Shown: positions 1 through 7,537 of the stretch, one piece after another
Numbering within the stretch: the stretch's first letter is position 1
Layout: the number at the start of each line of letters is the position of its first letter
Source of the DNA: Bacteroides sp. UBA7335
GTDB lineage: Bacteria; Bacteroidota; Bacteroidia; Bacteroidales; Bacteroidaceae
Direction: 5' to 3'
Assembly: GCA_002471185.1 (NCBI GenBank)
Contig: DKPL01000063.1
Span: 1 to 7,756 of the forward strand
DNA: 7,756 nt
The notes under the pieces: model-generated
Database searches by the model: none
Seen by the model: the letters and a program-made list of their open reading frames with translations, nothing else
Told to the model about the DNA's origin: nothing
Made by a program: the position numbers and the translations under genes

Positions 1-46
1 TACTCCAGACTATGCAGTATATTATTTTTACTATGACCATCATATC

Positions 47-79
47 AAAAAAAAGCCATCCCTAAAAAGAGATGGCTTT
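47..79 (-). terminator. Intrinsic terminator of the receptor-lipoprotein operon
   Basis: A perfect 9-bp inverted repeat, AAAGCCATC (52-60) and GATGGCTTT (71-79), encloses a 10-nt loop. Read on the minus strand, the stem is followed by a run of eight T (the A-run at 47-54, which overlaps the stem foot). It lies 23 bp past the stop codon of the 838-residue lipoprotein, so it is well placed to end the two-gene transcript. The plus-strand side has only TTTAATTAT after the stem, so it is weaker for a convergent gene but could still serve one. Confidence 0.88.
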
Positions 80-102
80 AATTATATTAGGAATAAACCC
101 TA

Positions 103-2619
103 TCAATTAATTTGTTGATACGAATCTTTGATATACTCAAATTGTCCTTTACCTGTTACAAGATATTTAATTTGCATTACACCACTTCCAGCAGTGTCAT
201 AAATATCATAGTTGATAGTTACAGTAACATCAATACCTGGGATAGCATCCATATCACCATGATACTTTTGCAATGAGAATACAAAAATTCCACTCTCAGC
301 ATGTTCAATAATTACCTCACGCACTTCAGCGTCAGACATAGTAGCATAAGGAGCATATTGCTTCCAAGCACTTGGACGAACATCCACATTTCCATAGTAA
401 CCAGAAGAACCATAGTAGAACTCACCTGTACCATAAGAATCGATATATTCACTACCATAGTGTTCTTTTACACCTTCAACTGTAGCAAGCATAAATTCTT
501 TTGAGTAAGCATCACCCTTCTTCAAAGTGATAACAATACTTGGGTCAAAGTTCCACACTGTACCATTGAATACAAACTGATCAGTTTTAGTCTCGATGAA
601 TTCATTTTTCACCCATACACCATTAGCATAAGTATATTCATCTACCTTCAATGATGTCACATCACCACTCTTATAGAAGTAAGCAACAGCTTTTACCTCT
701 TCAGGTTGAGCATAAGGGAACTTCAAATTCAAGAATTGTGGTAAATAGTTATTTGGGCTGTAAGATGATGAGAAGCTATTGCCAGAAATACCCATTGCAG
801 TATAATCAGCAGGATTCACCATAATAGCATCTGTAGCAGCTGCCCAAGCACTACCGGTATATTCGTAGATAGCATAACGTTTCTCTGTGATAGCAGCACG
901 ACTAGCAGCCATAGCAGCTCTTGAAGCAGGTGTACTAGCATCAGCAACAGATGTGATCATAGTGTTTACAAATTTACCACTACTACATCCAATTGTATAA
1001 CCAGTTACAAGCACTTGTTTGCCGGCAAGCTCAGCATCTACCGAACCAGTAATAGGATAAGACAAAGAACCTTGCGCAGTTACTGCATCGTCAAAAATAA
1101 CATTATAATAGTTTCCTGAGATAGTCAAAGTTCCAGTATATTGCACATAACGACAATAAGGAGCAGTTACATAGTTATCAAGATCAGCAGTAGTCATCAA
1201 GTAAGGAGTAGGATAAGAAACTGTAGCGCCTTCAGCAATAACAGTAACCTCAGCAGTATTGCCATACTGATTCAATCCCGCATATTTAGAAACTGCACCT
1301 GCAACTTTAACAGTAGTACCAATTTCATAATCCGTATTCAAATAAACAAGAATAGCACCTGTAGCATCACTTACTAAGAATCCTCTAGCATATTTAGCAA
1401 CAATTTGACCTTGTACAGTGTAAGTACCAGCAGCAGAAGTAGCCACTACACCAATAGAAGTAGCAGGAGTAGCATCAGCTTCTGCAATCGAAGTCAACAT
1501 CGTATTTACATACTTACCACCAGAAACTCCAATTGAGTAGCCCGTAATTTTCACAACCTTACCATTCAACTCAGGCGATACAACACCGGGAGCAGGATAT
1601 GAAATACTACCAATAGCTTTAGAAGCTCCCTCAATAGCAACATTATAATAGTTACCACTGATTGATAAAGTACCGGTATATTCAATATAATTAATGGTAG
1701 CATTAGTAGCAGCCGCTACATAAGCATCCATTTGTTCAGCAGCCCATACATTGATAGTAGTAGGATAAGCAAAACTTTCAGCACCGGCCAAGCGAGTTAT
1801 CTCTAAGTTAGTGTTGCCAAATTGTTTTGCACCAGAGTACACAGAAGTAGTACCCTTAACAGCCACCTCATCGCCCAATGCAATATTGATAGGAGCTTTC
1901 TTGAATACTAAAATTGAAACCTTTCCATCAGTCAACAAGAAACCTTGTGCATAAGTGGCAGCAACAGTACCTTTTACATTATACTCACCTACAGGACCTT
2001 CAATAGCATCTGTAATTGAATTGTAAGTTTCGCCCGGTTCACCATCTCCCGAAGGATCATTAGCAGAGTAGTTATATTCAGCTACTACATATTCGCCTTC
2101 GGTAGCATCAGCCATAGCCGCTTTCAAAAAACGAGGAAGATATGTAGCTGCAGGTTTAGAAGGCGAGAAATAATCTACTCCCGCTTTATCCCATACAGTT
2201 TCATAGTTTGCAGCAGTTACTTTGTATGATTCAGCAGCAGCCATATCAGCCAAGTAAGCAGGAGCATCAACCGACTCATTATAAGTCACTTTAATAGCAG
2301 ATCCGGCATCAGCCATATACCATTTGGCCGCCATAAATGCAGGCAAATACTCTTTAGCAGAAATTTGTTGAGAGAATAGAGCATTTGTACCAACCGCTTT
2401 CAATTGGTTAGTCAAATCAGCTTGTGCCGCTAAAGTTTTGTTGGTACTGTTACTTGCTACAGAAGCATAATCAGCTTCAGTAAGCGTGTATTCCAACTTG
2501 ATTACATCTTCAGGTTGAGTGATGTTATCTAACCCGTCGAAGTTCTTATCGTTATAGTTACAGCCTGTCAATGCAAGAAGCGAAGCTGCAAACGAGATTA
2601 ATATATATTTTTTCTTCAT
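103..2619 (-). CDS. Modular lipoprotein with duplicated OB-fold-like repeats, partner of the upstream TonB-dependent receptor
   Basis: Function unknown. The protein starts with a lipoprotein signal peptide: basic MKKK, a hydrophobic core, then the lipobox LTGC with the lipidated Cys at residue 20. The residues after Cys20 include several acidic ones (NYNDKNFDGLD), compatible with surface export in Bacteroidota, although I cannot show that. Visible modules are a 'DY...YLPxF...Y' segment at ~46-115, a second at ~133-186, a pair of OB-fold-like units at ~211-386, a second pair at ~398-565, an Ala/Ser/Arg linker (SRAA twice, 566-576), a third YLPxF module at ~601-652, and a C-terminal region (~655-838) with Y/W-rich 'YxYxxGxW' patterns. 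No catalytic motif and no SusD-like helical repeat fold are apparent. The gene follows the receptor by 22 bp with no terminator between, so co-transcription is very likely. The ATG at 2617-2619 is chosen because it directly precedes the signal peptide. The OB-fold assignment is by pattern only (beta-rich Y-V-x-G-x-V...GD-x-V-x-V-x-G) and resembles OB-like domains in other Bacteroidota secreted proteins as I recall them. Whether it binds ligand, glycan or protein is open. Confidence 0.9.
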   Translation of the reverse strand: MKKKYILISFAASLLALTGCNYNDKNFDGLDNITQPEDVIKLEYTLTEADYASVASNSTNKTLAAQADLTNQLKAVGTNALFSQQISAKEYLPAFMAAKWYMADAGSAIKVTYNESVDAPAYLADMAAAESYKVTAANYETVWDKAGVDYFSPSKPAATYLPRFLKAAMADATEGEYVVAEYNYSANDPSGDGEPGETYNSITDAIEGPVGEYNVKGTVAATYAQGFLLTDGKVSILVFKKAPINIALGDEVAVKGTTSVYSGAKQFGNTNLEITRLAGAESFAYPTTINVWAAEQMDAYVAAATNATINYIEYTGTLSISGNYYNVAIEGASKAIGSISYPAPGVVSPELNGKVVKITGYSIGVSGGKYVNTMLTSIAEADATPATSIGVVATSAAGTYTVQGQIVAKYARGFLVSDATGAILVYLNTDYEIGTTVKVAGAVSKYAGLNQYGNTAEVTVIAEGATVSYPTPYLMTTADLDNYVTAPYCRYVQYTGTLTISGNYYNVIFDDAVTAQGSLSYPITGSVDAELAGKQVLVTGYTIGCSSGKFVNTMITSVADASTPASRAAMAASRAAITEKRYAIYEYTGSAWAAATDAIMVNPADYTAMGISGNSFSSSYSPNNYLPQFLNLKFPYAQPEEVKAVAYFYKSGDVTSLKVDEYTYANGVWVKNEFIETKTDQFVFNGTVWNFDPSIVITLKKGDAYSKEFMLATVEGVKEHYGSEYIDSYGTGEFYYGSSGYYGNVDVRPSAWKQYAPYATMSDAEVREVIIEHAESGIFVFSLQKYHGDMDAIPGIDVTVTINYDIYDTAGSGVMQIKYLVTGKGQFEYIKDSYQQIN
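925..1428 (-). repeat. Internal protein repeat copy 2 (OB-fold-like pair, residues 398-565)
   Basis: This is the second copy of the unit at 1462-1989, in the same order: an 'a' half (~398-460; YTVQGQI, YARGFLVSDA, KYAG, QYGNT) and a 'b' half (~491-561; YTGTL, SGNYYNV, GSLSYP, ELAGK, KFVNTM). The two copies are separated by only about 11 residues. The stronger conservation of the b half (YTGTLxISGNYYNV, VNTMxTS) suggests that face carries the shared function, or that it duplicated or converted more recently. Confidence 0.85.
1462..1989 (-). repeat. Internal protein repeat copy 1 (OB-fold-like pair, residues 211-386)
   Basis: This is the first of two homologous ~170-residue units inside the lipoprotein. 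It has an 'a' half (~211-275; YNVKGTV, YAQGFLLTDG, VYSG, QFGNT) and a 'b' half (~311-381; YTGTL, SGNYYNV, GSISYP, ELNGK, KYVNTM). Each half has the alternating hydrophobic pattern and Gly turns expected of a small beta-barrel, suggesting two OB-like folds per unit. The b halves of copies 1 and 2 share about 44 of 71 residues by hand count. The a halves are clearly related but more diverged. Confidence 0.85.
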
Positions 2620-2641
2620 AATAACTTATTCGTTTAGATAA

Positions 2642-5428
2642 TTAGAAACCAATTTTCAATCTGATGTTGAATGTACGGCCAAAGCCATAGAACACGTTGT
2701 AAGCAGTTTGCCAGTCGTGTTTGCTACCATCCATAGCATCAGTGATGTATGTTTGATTGAACAGGTTATTGATATTACCAGAAAGAGTAGCATTAACTTT
2801 ACCAAAGTCAAAACGATAGTAAGCATTAAGGTCAAAAGTACATGCTGTTGGGATACGCCATGGTGTAGCAAATGTTTTTTCACCATTCAAGATGATATCG
2901 CTAGTGCTTAGCTGCCAGTCAGCATAATTACGAGCAAACAAGTTCCAGTCAAGACCTACTCCCAAAGATTTAGTAACACGAGCATTCAAGCCCAAAGCAG
3001 CAGTAAGCTGAGCCGAACCACCTTCTTTAACATCTTTCAAGTTAAGAGTCATAGTTGATGGAGTTAAGTTATTAGGATCAGCAGGAACAACTACAGTTTG
3101 TTCTTTGCCTTCTTCAGTAACTACAGTAGCATTAGCAATAAATTGACCTTCTACAGTAAATTGACCACTTGCATTGTTATCCCAATACCAGTCACCAATA
3201 GAGAACATACCTGTTACATCCAACCAGTAGATAGGTTTGAACAAAAAGTCCATTTCAATACCTTTGTGTACAGCGTTTACCCCTTGCATGTTGATAACTG
3301 CGCGAGTATCAGCAATATTAAGACTTGGGTTGAACACCTCGTTCAAGTTACCTTCATAGAAAGTTACAGTGGTTGATTTAGCCATTGTTTTATCTTTCCA
3401 TTTAGTATAATATGCATTGATGTTAGCCGAGAACATTTTAGAACGGAAACCATAACCAACTTCTACAGAGAAGATTTTTTCGTTAACAGCATCCTTATTC
3501 AAAGCATTGCTTGTAGTACTATTCAAGAATACACCACCCGAGAAGAAAGGTGCACGGCTGATGTGCCCAATATTTGCAAATACATTGTGTTGTTCAGTAA
3601 TGTTGTAGTTGATACCACCTTTTGCCGACCAACCAATAAAGTTAGCAACGTCTGATTTTGCATGTTCAGCATCATAATAGAATCTGTCATAACGCCAGTA
3701 GCTATTATTTGAAACAGAAGCAGCAGCAAATGCGCTGAATTTTTCTTTATTGTATTCTACTTGGCCAAATAAACCTTCAGAAACAACAAAACCATCATAG
3801 TCACGATAAACCACATCACCTACTTGAAGTTTTTTATTGATAAACGCGCTACCGGCAGCAGCTGCAGAGTTGTTAGCAGCAAGAACCGTTTTACGAGATG
3901 AAGAATCGATAAAGTAATTACCACCATAAAGGTCAACAATCTCATTGGTGTGAACACCTTTATAATATCTTAAGTCGATACCACCATAGAAGTCGAAATC
4001 TTTATACTTAGATGTATAAGTAGAAAGCAGACCATACCAGTTATGGAAGTTCTTAGATTTAGACATAGCCATAACAGAACCTTGTTCGCTAGCTTGGTTC
4101 AATGCATAAATATCTTCATAAGCAAAAGTTCCATCCGCATTACGGAAAGTCATATTCAACACACCATTGCTGCTACCATACCAATTGTTGCGGTCAGCCG
4201 AAGTCAAACCTTGACCGCTATAGCCAAAACCGCGACCGATAGAAGCATAAAGTGCAGTACTCAAGCTAGAGTTTTGGTTGATTTGCCACAAGTGGTTCAA
4301 CGAAAGTTGAGGTTTGTTATACTCATTGCGTTGAGAAGTCTTGCGTTGTCCGTCAATACCAAATCCATAAGTAGGATTATATTTGTAAGGACTTTGTCCA
4401 TTCATATACTTCTTGCCATATTCTTGCCATCCTTCGATAGTCAAACCATCGTTTTTATTACGTTGATTGTGCCATTGAGGAGCAGCAAAACCGGTAAATG
4501 AAATTTGGTGATTGTCATTGATTTGTTTAGAGATATTCACAAACCAGTTGTAACCTTCAAAGTTAGTACCTTGAATATATCCGTCACCCCAAGTCTTACC
4601 CCCTAATAAAGATAATGCCCAACCCGATTTAGTCAAACCAGTTGAGACATTAAACAAAATCTTATTATAACCATCATTTCCCATTGCATAAGAAACCGAA
4701 CCTCCTTTTTGAGTATCAATAGAGCGTGTGATAATGTTGATTGATCCACCAACCGAAGGAGAAGAAACTTTGGCAGCTCCCAAACCACGTTGCACCTGCA
4801 TAGAGCGTGTTACGTCAGAAAGACCAGCCCAGTTACTCCAATAAACACCTCCCCATTCCATATCATTCATAGGAACACCGTTGATCATCACCGCCACGTT
4901 TTCAGATTTAAAACCGCGCACAGTGATTTTTGAGTCACCATATCCACCACCTTGCTTAGTAGCATATACACCTGGTGTAGACTTCAAAACTTCAGGAAAC
5001 TCTTGAGTTCCTAGCTTTTCATCAATAAAAGCCGGAGTCAAAGTAGACACGGCAACCGGAGTTTTGCGAGCTACTGCAATAGAAGAAGTAATAGTAACGT
5101 CACTCAACGCAAAAGCGTCTAAATCGAGTTTAATCACTCCTAAGTTAACGGTACCGTTAGCCTGAGTAATCTTCTTCTTGTAATCTTGGTAACCAAGATA
5201 TTTAATAACCAGTGTTTCATTTTGGCCTACTTTTTGCGTAAAGTAACCATCCAAATCTGTTACACTACCTTGCGTTGTACCCGCAATCGTTACGGCTGCA
5301 CCAATCAATGGTTCGCCGGTTTCAGCATCCACAACTTGACCTTTCACTGTAACTTGTGCAAATACCGCTGCTGATGAACATACAGAAAGCACTGCAACAA
5401 ACAGGAAATGAATTAGATGTCTCTTCAT
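2642..5428 (-). CDS. TonB-dependent outer-membrane receptor with N-terminal carboxypeptidase-regulatory-like domain
   Basis: Outer-membrane active transporter, expected to import a bound ligand using TonB-ExbBD energy. A signal peptide spans residues 1-24 (cleavage after VFA, before Gln25). A CarboxypepD_reg-like beta-sandwich (~27-104; VKGQVVDAETGEPLIGA, DLDGYF, YLGY) is typical of Bacteroidota receptors. A plausible TonB box is DVTITSS (110-116). The plug (~122-236) has the usual elements: P-E-V-L-K-S-T-P-G-V, the ITVRGF strand (168-173), MINGVPMND, the V-x-R-G-x-G-A turn, and GGSINIITR (227-235). The rest is a beta-barrel of alternating, aromatic-rich strands ending in RLKIGF with a terminal Phe. 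At 928 residues it is in the siderophore/cobalamin-receptor size range, shorter than most SusC proteins, and the next gene is not susD, so a starch-type glycan role is not supported. The 5' leader is too short for a cobalamin riboswitch. Substrate unknown. It is the first gene of a two-gene unit with the lipoprotein 22 bp downstream. The ATG at 5426-5428 is fixed by the signal peptide. Confidence 0.95.
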   Translation of the reverse strand: MKRHLIHFLFVAVLSVCSSAAVFAQVTVKGQVVDAETGEPLIGAAVTIAGTTQGSVTDLDGYFTQKVGQNETLVIKYLGYQDYKKKITQANGTVNLGVIKLDLDAFALSDVTITSSIAVARKTPVAVSTLTPAFIDEKLGTQEFPEVLKSTPGVYATKQGGGYGDSKITVRGFKSENVAVMINGVPMNDMEWGGVYWSNWAGLSDVTRSMQVQRGLGAAKVSSPSVGGSINIITRSIDTQKGGSVSYAMGNDGYNKILFNVSTGLTKSGWALSLLGGKTWGDGYIQGTNFEGYNWFVNISKQINDNHQISFTGFAAPQWHNQRNKNDGLTIEGWQEYGKKYMNGQSPYKYNPTYGFGIDGQRKTSQRNEYNKPQLSLNHLWQINQNSSLSTALYASIGRGFGYSGQGLTSADRNNWYGSSNGVLNMTFRNADGTFAYEDIYALNQASEQGSVMAMSKSKNFHNWYGLLSTYTSKYKDFDFYGGIDLRYYKGVHTNEIVDLYGGNYFIDSSSRKTVLAANNSAAAAGSAFINKKLQVGDVVYRDYDGFVVSEGLFGQVEYNKEKFSAFAAASVSNNSYWRYDRFYYDAEHAKSDVANFIGWSAKGGINYNITEQHNVFANIGHISRAPFFSGGVFLNSTTSNALNKDAVNEKIFSVEVGYGFRSKMFSANINAYYTKWKDKTMAKSTTVTFYEGNLNEVFNPSLNIADTRAVINMQGVNAVHKGIEMDFLFKPIYWLDVTGMFSIGDWYWDNNASGQFTVEGQFIANATVVTEEGKEQTVVVPADPNNLTPSTMTLNLKDVKEGGSAQLTAALGLNARVTKSLGVGLDWNLFARNYADWQLSTSDIILNGEKTFATPWRIPTACTFDLNAYYRFDFGKVNATLSGNINNLFNQTYITDAMDGSKHDWQTAYNVFYGFGRTFNIRLKIGF

Positions 5429-5480
5429 AATTCTTTTTGTTAATTAATAGAAAATGTTGATTTACAATTGTTTTCGTATG

Positions 5481-5488
5481 CAAATATA
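5481..5488 (-). promoter_or_regulatory. Putative Bacteroidota -7 box for the receptor-lipoprotein operon
   Basis: The minus strand reads TATATTTG, an exact match to the Bacteroidota TAnnTTTG -7 element. Transcription would start near 5474, giving a leader of about 45 nt before the receptor ATG. A TTTG upstream (CAAA on the plus strand at 5514-5517) could be the -33 element, but its 25-bp spacing is longer than the usual ~19-21 bp, so that half is weak. No operator or riboswitch is evident in the leader. The AAAAAGAA just before the ATG is typical of AT-rich Bacteroidota start regions. Confidence 0.55.
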
Positions 5489-5565
5489 ATTAATAAGATT
5501 TATACTAGTGTTACAAATCTGTTTCAAAATTTAAGGCTAATGAAGCTTTTATAGCAAAACGAAAC

Positions 5566-5598
5566 AAAAAAAGTTCCGACCAATCCGGCCGGAACTTT
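5566..5598 (-). terminator. Intrinsic terminator of ettA
   Basis: A 9-bp perfect stem, AAAGTTCCG (5570-5578) with CGGAACTTT (5590-5598), has a GC-rich core and an 11-nt loop in which CC/GG can add two more pairs. On the minus strand the stem runs into seven T (A-run 5566-5572). It sits ~48 bp past the ettA stop and upstream of the receptor promoter, so it separates the two transcription units. Confidence 0.88.
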
Positions 5599-5645
5599 CT
5601 ATTTTTAAGCAACAAAATATTTATACTTTCAAATTGAAAGAAATA

Positions 5646-7340
5646 TTAGTCATTCATCAACTTTCTATAACGAACACGCTTTGGTTCCTCATTACCCAAA
5701 CGCTTCATTTTATTTTCTTCATACTCCGAGTATGAGCCCTCAAAGAAAAACACGTTTGAGTCGCCTTCAAAAGCCAAAATGTGAGTACAAATACGATCTA
5801 AGAACCAGCGGTCATGCGAAATTACCACTGCACATCCTGCAAAATCTTCCAAACCTTCTTCCAAGGCACGAAGTGTATTCACGTCGATGTCATTGGTAGG
5901 CTCATCAAGAAGCAACACATTGCCCTCTTCTTTCAATGCCATTGCCAAGTGCAAACGGTTTCTCTCACCACCCGAAAGCATACTACAAAGCTTCTCTTGA
6001 TCACCTCCCGAGAAGTTAAAACGCGATAGGTAAGCACGAGCATTGATATCACGATCGCCCATTCTAATCAAATCATTACCACCCGAAATAACCTGATAAA
6101 CCGATTTGTTAGGATCAATATCTTTGTGTTGTTGGTCAACGTAAGCCACTTTTACAGTCTCTCCTACCTCAAACTCACCATTATCAGCATTCTCGATTCC
6201 CATAATCAAACGGAACAAAGTCGTTTTACCCGCACCATTGGGCCCGATAATACCAACGATTCCATTTGGAGGAAGCATAAAGTTCAAGTCATCAAACAGC
6301 AACTTATCACCATAAGCTTTAGCCACATGTTTCGATTCGATCACCTTATTGCCCAAACGTGGACCATTAGGAATAAAGATTTCCAGTTTTTCCTCTTTCT
6401 GTTTCACATCCTCATTCATCAGTTTATCATAAGAGTTCAAACGAGCCTTACCCTTAGCCTGACGAGCTTTTGGTGCCATGCGCACCCATTCCAACTCACG
6501 CTCCAAAGTTTTGCGACGTTTGCTAGCCGTTTTTTCCTCCTGCTCCATGCGTTTAGTCTTTTGTTCCAACCAGCTAGAGTAGTTACCCTTCCAAGGAATT
6601 CCCTCACCGCGGTCTAACTCAAGAATCCATCCAGCCACATGATCAAGGAAATAGCGGTCATGGGTAACAGCAATAACCGTTCCCTCATATTGTTGAAGAT
6701 GTTGCTCCAACCAGTCGATAGACTCAGCATCCAAGTGGTTGGTAGGCTCATCAAGCAATAAAATATCAGGTTTCTGAAGCAATAAGCGACAAAGAGCTAC
6801 ACGGCGGCGCTCACCTCCGGAAAGATTAGCCACCAATTGATCTTCAGGTGGACAACGCAAAGCATCCATTGCACGTTCCAGTTTACTATCTAAGTTCCAT
6901 GCATCAGTTGCATCAATAATATCTTGCAACTCACCTTGGCGAGTAAACAACTGATCCATTTTATCTTGATCCTCATAATATTCAGGCAAACCAAACTTCT
7001 GGTTGATTTCCTCATATTCATTTAGTGCATCCACAATAGGTTGCACCCCCTCCATTACGATTTCCTTAACCGTCTTCGTATCATCCAAGTGCGGTTCCTG
7101 TGCCAGATAACCTACAGAATATCCCGGTGAGAAAACAACTTCACCCTGATATGATTTCTCCAGTCCTGCAATAATCTTCAGCAAAGTAGATTTACCCGAA
7201 CCGTTTAAACCAATGATACCAATTTTTGCTCCATAAAAGAAAGACAAATAGATATCCTTTAGCACTTGCTTGTTGTTTTGGAATGATTTACTCACCCCTA
7301 CCATCGAAAAAATAATCTTCTTATCGTCAACTGTTGCCAT
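5646..7340 (-). CDS. ettA: Energy-dependent translational throttle protein EttA (ABC-F ATPase)
   Basis: Cytosolic ABC-F protein. In E. coli, EttA binds the ribosomal E site and gates entry into elongation according to the ATP/ADP ratio. Two ATPase domains are visible. The first has Walker A GLNGSGKST (44-52), signature LSGGE (173-177) and Walker B ILLLDEPT with Glu198. The second has Walker A GPNGAGKTT (366-374), signature LSGGE (455-459) and Walker B VLLLDEPT with Glu480. H-loop histidines are in THDRYFLD (~227) and SHDRWFLD (~509). The arm insertion lies at ~95-145, and the charged P-site-tRNA-interaction linker at ~250-325 (WKGNYSSWLEQK, ELEWVR, KGKARL). There are no membrane segments. At 564 residues it is near the 555 of E. 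coli EttA, and stretches such as GWILELDRGEGIPW and GCAVVISHDRWFLDRI are nearly identical from memory, which separates it from Uup, YheS and antibiotic-resistance ABC-F proteins. It is monocistronic, with its own promoter and terminator, divergent from tRNA-Lys. The ATG at 7338-7340 is followed by a short MATVDDKK leader before the first beta strand. Confidence 0.96.
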   Translation of the reverse strand: MATVDDKKIIFSMVGVSKSFQNNKQVLKDIYLSFFYGAKIGIIGLNGSGKSTLLKIIAGLEKSYQGEVVFSPGYSVGYLAQEPHLDDTKTVKEIVMEGVQPIVDALNEYEEINQKFGLPEYYEDQDKMDQLFTRQGELQDIIDATDAWNLDSKLERAMDALRCPPEDQLVANLSGGERRRVALCRLLLQKPDILLLDEPTNHLDAESIDWLEQHLQQYEGTVIAVTHDRYFLDHVAGWILELDRGEGIPWKGNYSSWLEQKTKRMEQEEKTASKRRKTLERELEWVRMAPKARQAKGKARLNSYDKLMNEDVKQKEEKLEIFIPNGPRLGNKVIESKHVAKAYGDKLLFDDLNFMLPPNGIVGIIGPNGAGKTTLFRLIMGIENADNGEFEVGETVKVAYVDQQHKDIDPNKSVYQVISGGNDLIRMGDRDINARAYLSRFNFSGGDQEKLCSMLSGGERNRLHLAMALKEEGNVLLLDEPTNDIDVNTLRALEEGLEDFAGCAVVISHDRWFLDRICTHILAFEGDSNVFFFEGSYSEYEENKMKRLGNEEPKRVRYRKLMND

Positions 7341-7374
7341 ACTATTATATGTATTGTATAAATTGTATTTTTTG

Positions 7375-7382
7375 CAAAGATA
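7375..7382 (-). promoter_or_regulatory. Putative -7 box of the ettA promoter
   Basis: The minus strand reads TATCTTTG, matching TAnnTTTG exactly. It lies ~35 bp upstream of the ettA ATG, predicting a leader of roughly 28 nt. No convincing TTTG-type -33 element sits at the usual distance; the upstream stretch is A/T-rich. The leader has no purine-rich Shine-Dalgarno sequence. Confidence 0.6.
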
Positions 7383-7402
7383 GAAAAAAAGTTCAATTAT
7401 TA

Positions 7403-7433
7403 TTTGGTATTTAAAAAAATGTCTCTATCTTTG
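7403..7433 (+). promoter_or_regulatory. Promoter of tRNA-Lys (TTTG-N19-TATCTTTG)
   Basis: TTTG at 7403-7406 and TATCTTTG at 7426-7433 are separated by 19 bp, a full match to the Bacteroidota -33/-7 consensus. The predicted start near 7440 gives a ~20-nt leader before the mature tRNA 5' end. It uses the same TATCTTTG octamer as the divergent ettA promoter 44 bp away on the other strand. Confidence 0.75.
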
Positions 7434-7459
7434 CACCCGCTTAACAGCAATAAAGGATT

Positions 7460-7532
7460 GATTCGCTAGCTCAGCAGGTAGAGCACAACACTTTTAATGT
7501 TGGGGTCCTGGGTTCGAGCCCCAGGCGGATCA
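7460..7532 (+). tRNA. tRNA-Lys (anticodon UUU)
   Basis: A complete 73-nt cloverleaf. The acceptor stem GATTCGC pairs with GCGGATC (one T-G wobble), with discriminator A at 7532. The D arm is GCTC/GAGC with loop AGCAGGTA. The anticodon stem CAACA/TGTTG carries the 7-nt loop CTTTTAA, giving anticodon TTT (lysine, AAA/AAG). The variable loop is GGGTC, and the T arm CTGGG/CCCAG has loop TTCGAGC. The 3' CCA is not encoded (the sequence continues ACTTAG), so it must be added by the nucleotidyltransferase. All stems are intact, so the gene should be functional. Confidence 0.97.
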
Positions 7533-7537
7533 CTTAG

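Noticed and set aside
1..50. A minus-strand ATG-ATG reading frame leaving the left edge just after the terminator
   Set aside because: Only about 14 codons are visible, it begins immediately at the terminator T-run with no promoter or ribosome-binding context, and nothing distinguishes it from chance.
2656..2886. 76-residue minus-strand frame within the receptor's C-terminal coding region
   Set aside because: It is an alternative frame of the barrel-encoding sequence; the receptor frame continues uninterrupted to its terminal Phe, so no frameshift is needed.
4043..4501. 152-residue plus-strand open frame inside the receptor gene
   Set aside because: It is antisense to a well-supported TonB-dependent receptor, has no recognisable domain, and has a composition typical of a reverse-complement shadow (Ile/Ser/Thr/Arg-rich).
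2642..5428. Assignment of the receptor as SusC or BtuB
   Set aside because: There is no SusD-type neighbour, the length is below typical SusC size, and the ~45-nt leader has no room for a cobalamin riboswitch.
6126..6617. 163-residue plus-strand open frame inside ettA
   Set aside because: It is antisense to highly conserved EttA coding sequence, has a His/Phe/Ser-rich shadow composition, and has no promoter or start context.
5646..7340. ABC-F antibiotic-resistance (ribosomal protection) protein
   Set aside because: The GWILELDRGEGIPW segment, the linker sequence and the length match EttA, and the housekeeping context next to a tRNA does not suggest resistance.
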